From Acidobacteriota bacterium (GTDB lineage: Bacteria; Acidobacteriota; Polarisedimenticolia; Gp22-AA2): a DNA stretch of 45,528 bases. Where the stretch lies: contig QHXX01000028.1 in the NCBI GenBank assembly GCA_003223135.1, positions 1-45,528 of the forward strand. Reading direction: 5' to 3'. Made by a program: the position numbers and the translations under genes. The notes under the pieces were generated by a model, which saw only the letters and a list, made by a program, of their open reading frames with translations, was not told where the DNA came from and made no database searches. Below are positions 14,935-23,604 of the stretch, piece by piece. How positions within the stretch are numbered: position 1 is the first letter of the stretch; every line of letters starts with the position of its first letter.

Positions 14935-17900
14935 CTAGAGAAGAGACGAGGCGAGGTGAAGCTCGTTCTGCACCAGGAACAGCCAGTGCAGGACGAGAGG
15001 GGCGATGGCCCGCTGGTTGCGGTCGAGCGTCAGCGAATTGTTGGTGCGGTCGAGGTCCATGGCGTAGATACCGCCCGGGTCGATTTCGGCGCTTGCGGCG
15101 CGCGCCTCCCGCTCGTAGGTGAATCGCTTCCAGGTGTCGCGACCGTCCCAGGACTCGCGGACCTCCGCGCCGTCCTCGAACTTTACCAGGATCTCCACCG
15201 GAAGAACGATTTCGCCCGGCCGCGCCACGATCACCTCGGACTCGTACTGTTTCGAGCTCCCGTCCAGGGGCGTCTCGCCCCGCCGGTCCAAAGGCTCCAG
15301 ACCGGCGCGCGACGGCGGTACCAGCCCTCGCGGTGCTTTCGCCTCGCGGCTCTTCAGAGAAGCGACAGCGAAATCGAGCCTGCCGGTGCCATAGAACAGA
15401 GGCTGGATGAACGGGCGGAGGTCGAGGCCCGGGCGTGCGCGGCCCGCGGTCTCCACGAGGACGGCGAAGAAGTCGTCGCTTCCCGGGTGCGCGAAGCGGA
15501 AGCGGCGGACGTACTCGCGCAGTGCCTGGTCAAGAGTCTCCTTGCCGATGAGGCGGCCTATGGTCTCGAGAGCCACGTCGGTCTTGTCGTACACGATGCC
15601 GGTGTACGACCCAGGTCGGAAGCCCCAGGCGGGCGTCGTGATCGGATTGTCGCGCGCGACCTTCGCGTACCCGTCCTTGCTCGACAGAAATGGCCCGTCG
15701 CCCACCCCCGGCAGGTCGAGCCAGAACGGGCTTACGGGGTATCCTAGAAGACCCCCCTCGATCGGCCGGAACGGCGTCTCCCGGATGCCGAGGATCTGGT
15801 CGAGATCGAGCGTGAAGCGTCCGAGGGGTGCCTCCAGGCCCTCGGCGAGCAGACGCGCGCCGACGTAGAGGTGGAGACCGTCGGCGGTCCGGCCGGGGCG
15901 CGGCGGATCGATCGTTTCCATGACCCGGCGTGTGACGTAGCTATCGATCCCTTCGTCGAGCCAGGGCTCCTCGAATTCATTCGTCGCCACGATGCCATAC
16001 CAGTACTGGTGACCGAATTCGTGCAACGTCACTTCCTGCGGCGCGGTATAGAACTGCGGCAGGAACCAGGCCATCGACGTGGTGAACAGCATGGGATACT
16101 CCATCCCTCCGCCGAGGCCCATGGGGAGGTCGTCGATCACGAGGCGCGGGTACGGGTACGGCATGACCCGCGCGCCGTAGAATCTCAGCCCCTCCTCGAC
16201 GGCGGCGATGATGCGCGGCGCCATGCGCCGGCGGTACGGCTGATGCACGTAGAGGATCTCGACGGGGGAGGAGGCGTAGGGACCCTCGCTGAAAATTGTG
16301 CGGGCCACTTGGGCGTTGCGGTCGGCGATCCAGGCGAAGTCGTGCACGTCCTCGGCTCGGTATGTGACGGACAACGTGCCGTCCGGCCCCTCATGCCGCT
16401 CACCCGGCACCCCGGTCGCCTCGACCACATACTCTCGAGGTGCCTTGAGGGTGACCTCGAAGGTGCCGAAGTCGGCGAAGAACTCGGAGGTGCGGTAGAA
16501 GGGGTAGATTTTCCATCCGGCGTCCGTGAACACCGCCGGTTTCGGAAACCACTGCATGACGTCGAAGTGGTCCCCCCAGCGCCCCATGCGATCAAAGGTC
16601 CGCGGCAGGAGGGTCTCCCACGCCACCTCGATGCGCGCCGAATCTCCCGGCGGCACAGGCCTGGGAAGCGGCACGGTCATCACCGTGTCGTCGATCGTGG
16701 CTCGCGCCGTCAGGTCCGCTCCGTCCGCCAGCCGTACCGAGACCACCTTCATGAGACCCCAGGATCGCTCGCGCGCCATCCGCTCGAGCCGCTGGAGCGT
16801 CTGTTCGTCCGTCCAGGGGATGCCGCGCATGAAGGTGCTGTGGGTATTCGAGAATGCGTTCGGGTAGAGGTGGAACGCCAAGTCCTTCATCGCGACCCGA
16901 GTGGCATTGCGGTACACGATCGTCTCCCGCCCGGTCACCGAACCGCCCGCCGGGTCCAGGGAGGCCTCGATCTGGTAGGACACGACTCTCGGACTGAGAG
17001 GCGTCCGGGCGACGCTTTCCGGTTGGCGCGCGATCGCGGGCGGCGCCACGGGTCTTGCGGCCGGCTGCGCCGCGCGTGCCGCCCCCGCAGCGACGACCAC
17101 GAGCGTGACCACCGTCAGCGTGGCGGCGCCCGGCGCGCCGCCGCCCATCGGGAGGTCTCCCGACTCTGGGGGGGCGCCGGTCGCGGCGCGATAGTGCGCC
17201 ATCAGCGAGGCGAGCCCGACAACCCGCACACCGTGGCGCATGAACATCACGATCTGCTGGGCGGCGAGCAGGAGGACGACGGAGGAAGGCGGCAGCAGCG
17301 CATGTGCCACCAGCAGGTAAGTAACGAAAAGCGTGAGCGTGAACGTGAGAAGCACCGTGTAGAGTCCCAGGATCGATCCCAGATGGCGTCCCACAAAACC
17401 GAGGGACGTCATGAGCGCCCCGATCATGTGTGTGCGGTCTTCGAAAGCCGTGAGGACGCGCGCCAGATCGAAGACGGCCGCCAGAACGAGCAGGACCGTC
17501 AGAGCCAGCCCCTGCTTGCCGCGCATGATCCAGAAAGCGGCCACTTCGTGATCGGTCTGATCGAAGGCGAGAACGATCAGGCGATCCAGGCCCCGGTTGA
17601 GCCAGTAAAGCCCGACGAGCGCGATACCGAGATAGACAATCAGCCGAAGGTAACGGAGGGCGTAGCGTCCGCACCCGCCCATGAAGCGCGGCAGGAAGGG
17701 CGAACGGGGCGGGCTCTTGAGAGAGTCGATGACGCCGCCCGTGAGGACAGCGGACACCACGGCGTAGAAGAGCACGCCGAAGCCGAGGACCTGGAAATGG
17801 TTGGCGAGGGCGTCGTGGCGGGAGCGGAGGAAGTCGACGATGGCCTCGAAGCGGAAGGACGAAGCGAGGTCGAGGCCCGAAAGACTCCGACCGAAGGCGT

Positions 17901-18030
17901 CGTCGATGAGGACCGCCATCGGAGCCGCCAGCGCGCAGGCGGCCGCGAGATTGACGAGGTAGAGGACGAGGCCGACACGGTACCGTCGCGTCGCCGCGGC
18001 CAATCCCCGTCCAAGGGATCGAAGGATCAC
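14935..18030 (-). CDS. M1-family metallopeptidase fused to an N-terminal multi-pass membrane domain
   Basis: The 1031-residue product has two parts. Residues 1-290 carry about six hydrophobic helices (for example 19-42, 81-101, 127-144, 171-190, 220-245 and 250-275). A further helix (TLTVVTLVVVAAGAARA, about 298-320) resembles the signal peptide of an ordinary M1 enzyme. Residues about 340-1031 are an M1 aminopeptidase-like protein: GGMEYP exopeptidase motif, zinc site HEFGH at 670-674 with the distal Glu in WLDEG about 18 residues on, and a catalytic-domain Tyr region. It probably cleaves peptides on the outer face of the inner membrane. The GTG start has GGAGGG close upstream. M1 enzymes of this group are usually 600-700 residues, so the membrane domain is extra. 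Confidence 0.85.
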   Translation of the reverse strand: MILRSLGRGLAAATRRYRVGLVLYLVNLAAACALAAPMAVLIDDAFGRSLSGLDLASSFRFEAIVDFLRSRHDALANHFQVLGFGVLFYAVVSAVLTGGVIDSLKSPPRSPFLPRFMGGCGRYALRYLRLIVYLGIALVGLYWLNRGLDRLIVLAFDQTDHEVAAFWIMRGKQGLALTVLLVLAAVFDLARVLTAFEDRTHMIGALMTSLGFVGRHLGSILGLYTVLLTFTLTLFVTYLLVAHALLPPSSVVLLLAAQQIVMFMRHGVRVVGLASLMAHYRAATGAPPESGDLPMGGGAPGAATLTVVTLVVVAAGAARAAQPAARPVAPPAIARQPESVARTPLSPRVVSYQIEASLDPAGGSVTGRETIVYRNATRVAMKDLAFHLYPNAFSNTHSTFMRGIPWTDEQTLQRLERMARERSWGLMKVVSVRLADGADLTARATIDDTVMTVPLPRPVPPGDSARIEVAWETLLPRTFDRMGRWGDHFDVMQWFPKPAVFTDAGWKIYPFYRTSEFFADFGTFEVTLKAPREYVVEATGVPGERHEGPDGTLSVTYRAEDVHDFAWIADRNAQVARTIFSEGPYASSPVEILYVHQPYRRRMAPRIIAAVEEGLRFYGARVMPYPYPRLVIDDLPMGLGGGMEYPMLFTTSMAWFLPQFYTAPQEVTLHEFGHQYWYGIVATNEFEEPWLDEGIDSYVTRRVMETIDPPRPGRTADGLHLYVGARLLAEGLEAPLGRFTLDLDQILGIRETPFRPIEGGLLGYPVSPFWLDLPGVGDGPFLSSKDGYAKVARDNPITTPAWGFRPGSYTGIVYDKTDVALETIGRLIGKETLDQALREYVRRFRFAHPGSDDFFAVLVETAGRARPGLDLRPFIQPLFYGTGRLDFAVASLKSREAKAPRGLVPPSRAGLEPLDRRGETPLDGSSKQYESEVIVARPGEIVLPVEILVKFEDGAEVRESWDGRDTWKRFTYEREARAASAEIDPGGIYAMDLDRTNNSLTLDRNQRAIAPLVLHWLFLVQNELHLASSLL

Positions 18031-18099
18031 GCGCCCTCCGTGACGGCACCTTACGCCCCCGATCCCAGGGACGAGGGACGGAGATCGGAAGGGGCCGCG

Positions 18100-18129
18100 A
18101 GTCTAGTCGACCCCTAAAGCGGGGGTCAA
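18100..18129 (-). promoter_or_regulatory. Candidate sigma-70 promoter of the M1 peptidase gene
   Basis: On the minus strand TTGACC (18129-18124), 18-nt spacer and TAGACT (18105-18100) lie 70 nt before the GTG start. Confidence 0.5.
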
Positions 18130-18307
18130 TACGAGGGTCTCCGGAGGCAGCGGATGGGCACGCGATACGCCGATGCGCAGGTCCGAGCAGCAGAGCTATT
18201 GCTCGAATGCCAATGACTTCCGGAAGAATGAGTTGACCCATCTGCCCAGGATATGCCCCGTGTCTAATGCGAGACTTCGCGATAGAGACAGAGGCGTTAT
18301 TTTTCAC
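18130..18307. other. Intergenic, no gene seen
   Basis: Between the peptidase promoter and the promoter of the candidate RNA I see no convincing coding sequence. Base composition drops in GC toward 18300. Confidence 0.5.
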
Positions 18308-18335
18308 TTGACAATCACATTTTTGACAGTACTCT
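18308..18335 (+). promoter_or_regulatory. Promoter of the candidate non-coding RNA
   Basis: TTGACA (18308-18313), 16-nt spacer and TACTCT (18330-18335). A second TTGACA follows at 18323-18328 but has no well-spaced -10. The region is AT-rich against the genome background. Confidence 0.5.
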
Positions 18336-18341
18336 CATGGC

Positions 18342-18528
18342 GTAATAGCAAGAGGTTCTCAATTTGAGAGGCTTTAAAAACGGTCGCTGATTTTTCAGAA
18401 GCCTTCTGGTTTGCGGCGAGCCAGGAAGTTGTCTGACAGCGACCGACTTTTGCTCCCTCCCACGGACAGACTCTTCTTCTGCCCGTGCAGGGGCGGTGGA
18501 AGAGTAGGTCGGCCACCGCCCCTTTTTT
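18342..18528 (+). ncRNA. Candidate structured non-coding RNA, about 187 nt
   Basis: This stretch has a promoter upstream and a strong plus-strand terminator at its end, yet no ORF and no downstream gene on its strand. Nested complementary segments support one long branched fold: AGCAAGAG (18347-18354) with CTTTTGCT (18447-18454); CGGTCGCTG (18381-18389) with CAGCGACCG (18437-18445); TCAGA (18395-18399) with TCTGA (18432-18436); CTTCTGG (18403-18409) with CCAGGAAG (18421-18428, one bulge). A small TCTC/GAGA hairpin sits in the junction. ACTCTTC (18470-18476) can also pair with GAAGAGT (18499-18505) in the terminator region. The length is near that of 6S RNA, but the 5' and 3' ends do not pair as in 6S, so I leave the family open. 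Confidence 0.6.
18489..18528 (+). terminator. Intrinsic terminator of the candidate RNA
   Basis: An 11-bp stem AGGGGCGGTGG (18489-18499) / CCACCGCCCCT (18513-18523) is followed by TTTTTT (18523-18528) on the plus strand. There is no U-run in the other direction, so it is not the terminator of ttcA. Confidence 0.85.
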
Positions 18529-18550
18529 GCGCCTTCCGCGGGATGGACCC

Positions 18551-19420
18551 CTACTCTTGGCGGGCCGGATTCCAGATGGTATCGAGGCCTATGGTGGGCG
18601 CGCCCTCGAGGCCGGCGAGGAAGCGGCGATCCAAAAGATGGCCGGTCCTGATGTTGGAGAGGGCGCGCAGAAGCGACGCCTTGATCCCGGAGTGCTCAAC
18701 CTCAAGCCGCTGGAGCAGGATTTTCATCTGCTTGCGCTTGAGCGAGTTATCGCCACAGGCGGGGCAGGCGCAGCAGATGACCGGGAAGCCGACCTCGGCG
18801 ACGAAGCGCACGACCTCGTCCTCCCAGACGTAGCACAGCGGCCGGATGACCGTGTTCCTGCCATCGCGCGCCTTCAAGATGGGGGGCATCGAGCAAATCT
18901 CCCCATTGAAGAACTGGCTCATCAGAAGCGTCTCGAGAAGGTCGTCGGCGTGGTGCCCCAGAGCAATCTTGTTGCAGCGGAGTTCAGGGGCGATGCGGTA
19001 GAGAACGCCCCGCCGGAGCCGCGCGCACATGGAACAGTGGGTGTCGCCCAGGGGCATCGTGTCGTCGATCACCTCGGCGATGTTGGTCCGCTCGATCCGG
19101 TATTCGAAGCCCCGGTCCTGGAAATAGCGCTCGAGGACGTCGGTCTTGAAGCCGCGGTACCCCTGGTCGACCGTGACCGCCACCAGCTCAAACTTCACCG
19201 GCGCGCGACGACGCAGGTGTTCGAGCAGGTGGAGCATCGCGTACGAGTCCTTGCCGCCGGACATGGCGCACAGGATCCGATCGCCGTCCTCGACCAGCCG
19301 GAAATCCCGGATAGCCCTTCCGACGCGCCGCGCCAAAGGTTTCAGGAGGCTGCGCGAGGTGCCGGTGCGGGCGGCGCCCTGACGCCGCCGGGGCAACTCG
19401 ATCTGCAAAAGCGTCGACAT
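18551..19420 (-). CDS. ttcA: tRNA 2-thiocytidine biosynthesis protein TtcA
   Basis: TtcA thiolates cytidine 32 of certain tRNAs using ATP and an iron-sulfur cluster. The 290-residue product has the PP-loop SGGKDS at 54-59, the CSMC pair at 129-132 (CSMCARLRRG), LGHHADD at about 154-160, and the second Cys cluster CCACPACGDNS at 216-226. All family hallmarks and usual length are present. The ATG at 19420 follows GGGAG; the frame extends further upstream but without a ribosome site. A perfect -10 (TATAAT) lies at 19474-19469. It converges with the candidate RNA. Confidence 0.93.
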   Translation of the reverse strand: MSTLLQIELPRRRQGAARTGTSRSLLKPLARRVGRAIRDFRLVEDGDRILCAMSGGKDSYAMLHLLEHLRRRAPVKFELVAVTVDQGYRGFKTDVLERYFQDRGFEYRIERTNIAEVIDDTMPLGDTHCSMCARLRRGVLYRIAPELRCNKIALGHHADDLLETLLMSQFFNGEICSMPPILKARDGRNTVIRPLCYVWEDEVVRFVAEVGFPVICCACPACGDNSLKRKQMKILLQRLEVEHSGIKASLLRALSNIRTGHLLDRRFLAGLEGAPTIGLDTIWNPARQE

Positions 19421-19468
19421 GACCGTCTCCCGAACGCGGCCGCAATCGGTAGGATCCGGCCGGCGGTC

Positions 19469-19474
19469 ATTATA
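19469..19474 (-). promoter_or_regulatory. Perfect -10 element upstream of ttcA
   Basis: TATAAT on the minus strand, 48 nt before the ATG. No matching -35 at 16-18 nt. Confidence 0.4.
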
Positions 19475-19685
19475 TTCCCGGACGCCGCGGGCGCGCTCGC
19501 GCATTGGGCGAACGCCGACAGGCGAGTTGCCACGGGACCGTCGGGACGAGGAACCGCGGTGCTGGAGAGAATCGAGGGCTGCGCGTGAAATGTGGCAAAG
19601 AGGCCAAAAAGACCCGCTCCGCGCCCGTTTTTATGCGATCGAAATGGGGGCGAAAACCCTATGAAAATTTGGGGCCTTCCATTCA

Positions 19686-19714
19686 TTGACAACCTGGAGT
19701 GCATTTGCTATAAG
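19686..19714 (+). promoter_or_regulatory. Sigma-70 promoter of the HU gene
   Basis: Consensus TTGACA (19686-19691), 17-nt spacer and TATAAG (19709-19714), 63 nt before the ATG. Confidence 0.85.
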
Positions 19715-19777
19715 CCGACCAATTGTTGTTCCGTAATAAAGACAAATTCTGCGCCCGATTTTCCAGGAGGTGTGGTG

Positions 19778-20050
19778 ATGAACAAGGCAGAACTGACCGC
19801 CCGGGTCGCGAAGGACACCAAGATGACCAAGGTCCAGGCGGCACGCGTCATCGATTCGCTCTTGGAGCACATCACCAAGACCCTCAAGAGAGGAGAGCGC
19901 TCCAGCCTAGTGGGGTTTGGGACGTTTACCATTGCGAAACGCAGGGCGCGCACCGGCAGGAACCCACAGACCGGCTCTCCCATCCAAATCCCGGCCCGTC
20001 GAGTGGTGCGGTTCACAGCCGGCAAAGTCTTGAAGACGGAAATTCGCTAG
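19778..20050 (+). CDS. hup: HU-family DNA-binding protein
   Basis: HU is a small dimeric nucleoid protein that bends DNA. The 90-residue product is full length: MNKAELTARVAKDTKMTKVQ at the start, VGFGTFTI in the core, and the DNA-binding arm with GRNPQTGSPIQIPA ending in VVRFTAGKVLK. The ATG at 19778 has a consensus AGGAGGTG upstream; an in-frame upstream extension to 19592 lies across the promoter and is not coding. It stands alone with a strong promoter, as expected for an abundant protein. Confidence 0.95.
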   Translation: MNKAELTARVAKDTKMTKVQAARVIDSLLEHITKTLKRGERSSLVGFGTFTIAKRRARTGRNPQTGSPIQIPARRVVRFTAGKVLKTEIR

Positions 20051-20114
20051 CCCGCCGATCACAAACCCCCAGAGGATCCTCCTGGCGGGGTGCGACGCAG
20101 GCCACCGGGTGGCG

Positions 20115-20120
20115 TAATAT
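20115..20120 (+). promoter_or_regulatory. -10-like TATA element just before the sensor kinase gene
   Basis: TAATAT ends 9 nt before the ATG at 20130, so a transcript from it would be nearly leaderless. The -35 is weak (TGCGAC at 18-nt spacing). Confidence 0.35.
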
Positions 20121-20129
20121 CTTCGCGTC

Positions 20130-21959
20130 ATGAGACTCGGCCTGCGGGCGAGAATCACCGCCCTGCTCCTTGTCCTCAGTGTCGTCCCGCCCGGGGCGGT
20201 GGTGTGGTTCATCCGGGAGCGCGTCCTGGGACTGGTGCGGGTCGAGGACGTAGGCCGGGTCGAAGACGCGCTTGCGGAGTTCGGCGCGGCCATCGAGCGC
20301 GAAGGTGCCGACACGACGCAGGCCCTGGCCTCCGTCGGCAGCATCCTGGAGGATGATCCACGGTACCGCCCCGCCATCGCGGCCAGGCCCGGAGGCGCCA
20401 GCGGTCCCTCCATCGTGCCCTTCCCGAGGCTGGCGGACGCCGCACGGAGACTGATGGAGGACGTCGGACTCGATTGCCTGTCGATCCTGGACGCCACCGG
20501 AGTTGTCGTCTCGTCCGGGCACGCCCCTGCGATGGTCGGCCGGATCGAGCGCGAGAAGCTGCTTCTCCCCGAAGTGTCGTCGTCCTTCATCGAGGAGAAC
20601 ATCACCCCGGGAATCGGCCGGGTCCTCACGTTGCAGTCACGGCGGACGGTCGAGCTCCCGGGCACCACGCTCCATCTCGTCGGCGGCAGGTTCATCGATT
20701 CGACCTTCCTGAGGCGGCTGTCACCCGGGGGGACCGTGCAGGCTCTCCTCCTGGATCGCGACGGAGCCATCCTGACCGCGGGCGACCCCGGCAATCCGCT
20801 CCCGGTCCCACCCGGCTGGGGCAACCCCGGAACGAGCCGCGGCGAGTACCTCGTCCGGGGAATTCCTCACACGTACCGGATGATCGGCCTGCGCGACCAG
20901 ACAGGCAGCGCCGTCGGCACGCTCGTGGCCGCGGTGTCGCAGGAAAGGCTGCTGGGGCTGTCATCGTCCCTGACGCTTCTTGCTCTTGCCGTGGTCGCGG
21001 CGGGCGCGTTCGGCTCCTTCGTGATCGGTTTCGCGCTGACGCGCGGCGTGACCGTTCCGCTGCGGCGGCTGGAACAGATGTCGGAGCGGATCGCGCAGGA
21101 GCGCTACGACACCGTGGATGTCCCCGAGGGCACGGATGAAGTCGGTGCCCTCGTCGCGGCCTTCAACCGGATGGCCAGAAGCCTCGCCGAAAGCCGCGAA
21201 CGCCTGCGCCAGACGGAGCGCCTGGCGGCGGCGGAGGAGGTCGCGCGGCGCGTGGCTCACGAGATCAAGAACCCCCTGTCGCCGATCGCCCTGACGCTCG
21301 AGGGATTGGTCAGGACGCGCCAGAAGAGGCCGCAGGAGTTCGACGCGGCCTTCGACGAGGGAGTGCGGACGATCCAGGAGGAGATCCAGAGGATGCGCGA
21401 CATCCTGGAGGACTTCTCCCGCTTCGGACGGTTGCCGCTGCCGCGGCCGCGCCCGTCCGACTTGAACACCCTCGTTCGCGGGGTGCTGTGCCTCTACGCG
21501 GAGAACAGCGCCCAGGCGCGGATCGAGGCCGACCTGCATCCCGGCCTGCCACCTGTGCTGATCGACCCCGATCGGATGAGTGAGGTGATCAACAATCTGC
21601 TGGTGAACTCCTTGCAGGCGATGGGGACGGCGGGCGGCGGCGTCACCGTGAGCACGCGCGCCGAGAAGGACGGCGCGGAGTTGCGCGTGCGGGACACCGG
21701 TCCCGGAATGACCGATGAGGTTTTGCGCCGGCTGTTCGAGCCGTATGTCTCGACGCGCCCCGGCGGCAGCGGGCTGGGACTGGCCATCGCGCGGCGGATC
21801 GTCCTGGACCACGGAGGCCGGATCGAGGCGGCGAACCACCCGGAAGGGGGGGCCGAGATCCGCATCCTCTTGCCGTGGGCGGGGGAGACCGCCGCCGGTC
21901 CCACGGGGCGCGCCGCGGGTGCGCCCGCATCGGAGGAGGAAGCGTGGCGACCGTCCTGA
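20130..21959 (+). CDS. NtrY-like membrane sensor histidine kinase
   Basis: The 609-residue kinase has a first membrane helix (about 10-27), a roughly 240-residue periplasmic sensor region, a second helix (about 280-305), a HAMP segment ('LTRGVTVPLRRLEQMSERIA', about 305-355), HisKA with phospho-acceptor His377 in VAHEIKNPLSPI, and an HATPase_c domain with N-box 'INNLLVNSLQAM', 'DTGPGM' and 'GGSGLGLAIARRI'. The stop overlaps the start of an NtrC-type regulator by 16 nt, so the two form a two-component pair. The HEIKNPLSPI H-box is typical of the NtrY/AtoS-like class that drives sigma-54 activators. The stimulus is unknown. Confidence 0.9.
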   Translation: MRLGLRARITALLLVLSVVPPGAVVWFIRERVLGLVRVEDVGRVEDALAEFGAAIEREGADTTQALASVGSILEDDPRYRPAIAARPGGASGPSIVPFPRLADAARRLMEDVGLDCLSILDATGVVVSSGHAPAMVGRIEREKLLLPEVSSSFIEENITPGIGRVLTLQSRRTVELPGTTLHLVGGRFIDSTFLRRLSPGGTVQALLLDRDGAILTAGDPGNPLPVPPGWGNPGTSRGEYLVRGIPHTYRMIGLRDQTGSAVGTLVAAVSQERLLGLSSSLTLLALAVVAAGAFGSFVIGFALTRGVTVPLRRLEQMSERIAQERYDTVDVPEGTDEVGALVAAFNRMARSLAESRERLRQTERLAAAEEVARRVAHEIKNPLSPIALTLEGLVRTRQKRPQEFDAAFDEGVRTIQEEIQRMRDILEDFSRFGRLPLPRPRPSDLNTLVRGVLCLYAENSAQARIEADLHPGLPPVLIDPDRMSEVINNLLVNSLQAMGTAGGGVTVSTRAEKDGAELRVRDTGPGMTDEVLRRLFEPYVSTRPGGSGLGLAIARRIVLDHGGRIEAANHPEGGAEIRILLPWAGETAAGPTGRAAGAPASEEEAWRPS

Positions 21960-23332
21960 TCGCGGATGACGAGAAGAACATTCGCGCCTCCGTGCAACGC
22001 CTGTTCGAGCTGGAGGGACACCGGGCGCTGCAGGCGGCCGACGGCGAGGATGCGCTCGCCCTTCTGCGTCGCGAGGACGTCGATCTGGTCGTGATCGATC
22101 TCAAAATGCCGAAACGCGACGGCTTCTCCGTCCTTCAGGAGATGAAAACGCTCGGCCTGGACGCGCCGGTGATCGTTCTCACCGGGCACGGCAGCATTGA
22201 GAAAGCCGTGCAGGCGGTCAAGCAGGGCGCCCACGACTTCATCGAGAAGCCTCCCGACCCGGATCGATTGATGCTGAGCGTGCGCAACGCCCTGGCCCTC
22301 GGACTGCTGAAACGTGAGAACCGCGAGCTGCGCGGGGCGCTCGCCGCCCGCAATCCGCTGGTGGGGGAGTCGCAGGCGATGGAGGCGCTGCGGCGCGAGA
22401 TCGCGCGGGCCGCGGGAAGCCAGAGCCCGGTCCTGATCACCGGAGAGAACGGGACCGGCAAGGAGCTGGTGGCGCGCGCGGTCCACCAGGGCTCGGCGCG
22501 CCGCGAAGGCCCGTTCGTGGCGGTGAACTGCGCCGCCCTGCCGGTCGACCTGTTCGAGAGCGAGTTGTTCGGACACGAGAAGGGGGCATTCACCGGCGCC
22601 CTGGCGCGTCAGGTCGGTCGATTCGAGAGAGCGCATGGCGGGACCCTGTTCCTGGACGAGATCGGCGAGATCCCGCCTCCGCTCCAGGCCAAGCTCCTGC
22701 GTGTCCTCGACACGATGACCATCGAGCGCCTCGGTGGCGACCAGCCTTTCCGGGTCGACGCCCGCGTCATCGCCGCCACCAACCGCGACCTGAGCGCCGC
22801 CATGGCGGCGGGGTCGTTCCGCCAGGACCTCTACTACCGCCTGGCCGTTCTACCGATCGTCGTGCCGCCCCTGCGCTCAAGACGCGACGATCTTCCGGCC
22901 CTGGCCGCCCACTTCCTGGATCTGACCCGGCGCGAGGGGGCGACACGCGCCCGATCGTTCTCGGAAGAGTCGCTGCGCCTGCTGGTCTCTTACGACTATC
23001 CGGGCAACGTGCGCGAGCTCAGGAACCTGATCGAGCGCCTGGCGCTGTGCGCCGCGGGAGAGACGATTACGGACGGGGAAGTGCGCGCCGTCCTGCCGGC
23101 ACCGGCGCCGTCGTCCGGGCCCTCCACGGCCCCACCCGCGCCGCTGCGGGCCGCCGCCGACACGAAGCCGACGCTCAGGAAGATCCTCGAGGACGCGGAG
23201 CGCACCGCGCTGAAGGAAGCGCTCGAACGAAACCGCTGGCAGATGGCCAGGACGGCGCGTGAACTCGGGCTGGAACGCAGCCACCTCTACAAGAAGCTCA
23301 AGGCCCTCGGCATCGCTCTCCCCACCGAATGA
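21944..23332 (+). CDS. NtrC-family sigma-54-dependent response regulator
   Basis: The 462-residue regulator has three domains: a receiver (1-120, acidic pair Asp8/Asp9, phospho-site Asp52, Lys102), an AAA+ domain (Walker A GENGTGKE at 167-174, the sigma-54 contact loop GAFTGA at 214-219, Walker B LFLDEIGE near 235), and a Fis-type helix-turn-helix (about 420-460, 'NRWQMARTARELGLERSHLYKKLK'). It remodels sigma-54 RNA polymerase at enhancer-linked promoters. The GTG at 21944 follows GGAGGAGGA and lies inside the kinase 3' end. A candidate sigma-54 promoter sits 228 nt after its stop. Confidence 0.93.
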   Translation: MATVLIADDEKNIRASVQRLFELEGHRALQAADGEDALALLRREDVDLVVIDLKMPKRDGFSVLQEMKTLGLDAPVIVLTGHGSIEKAVQAVKQGAHDFIEKPPDPDRLMLSVRNALALGLLKRENRELRGALAARNPLVGESQAMEALRREIARAAGSQSPVLITGENGTGKELVARAVHQGSARREGPFVAVNCAALPVDLFESELFGHEKGAFTGALARQVGRFERAHGGTLFLDEIGEIPPPLQAKLLRVLDTMTIERLGGDQPFRVDARVIAATNRDLSAAMAAGSFRQDLYYRLAVLPIVVPPLRSRRDDLPALAAHFLDLTRREGATRARSFSEESLRLLVSYDYPGNVRELRNLIERLALCAAGETITDGEVRAVLPAPAPSSGPSTAPPAPLRAAADTKPTLRKILEDAERTALKEALERNRWQMARTARELGLERSHLYKKLKALGIALPTE

Positions 23333-23604
23333 GAACTGGTCCTCTTTGCCTGAGCGGCCTCGGGCGTGCCGGTGGCCGATCGTGCCGTCGCGTGTCCGCG
23401 CCGCCACGCCGCGTGTACGCCGGGCCGCGCTGCGTGGTCCGTCCGACACGTTGTTCGCGCCTGTCCGGTCGACGGCCTTCGCCACGTGCCCCGGCGGGTG
23501 CAGCGCCAAACGCCTTCGCCTGAGCCTGTTGCCGCGAACCGACCGGTGCCCGTTCTCGCCTGGCATTTCTCTCGCAATGCGATGCCGGCGAGGAGGAACC
23601 AACC
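23333..23604. other. Intergenic between the NtrC-type regulator and TPR gene
   Basis: This 272-bp gap is very GC-rich with no credible ORF. Its only recognisable element is the sigma-54-like site near the TPR start. If that site is real, regulator binding sites should lie in the upstream 200 bp; I do not see an obvious palindrome pair. Confidence 0.4.
23560..23576 (+). promoter_or_regulatory. Candidate sigma-54 (-24/-12) promoter
   Basis: CTGGCA-N8-CGCA places GG (23562-23563) and GC (23574-23575) exactly 10 nt apart, as sigma-54 requires. The match is TGGCA at -24 and TCGCA (one mismatch to TTGCA) at -12. Predicted start near 23587, just before the AGGAGG ribosome site of the TPR gene. Confidence 0.5.

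Noticed and set aside
15871-18117. 748-codon plus-strand open frame
   Set aside because: It lies antisense to the M1 peptidase, is rich in Arg/His/Asp/Glu, has no domain or signal and no ribosome site. High GC gives long antisense frames.
18489-18528. Terminator assigned to ttcA
   Set aside because: The U-run lies on the plus-strand side only; in the ttcA direction the hairpin is followed by GC-rich sequence.
18342-18528. 6S RNA assignment
   Set aside because: Length fits but the 5' and 3' ends do not pair into a closing stem and the central bubble pattern is not seen.
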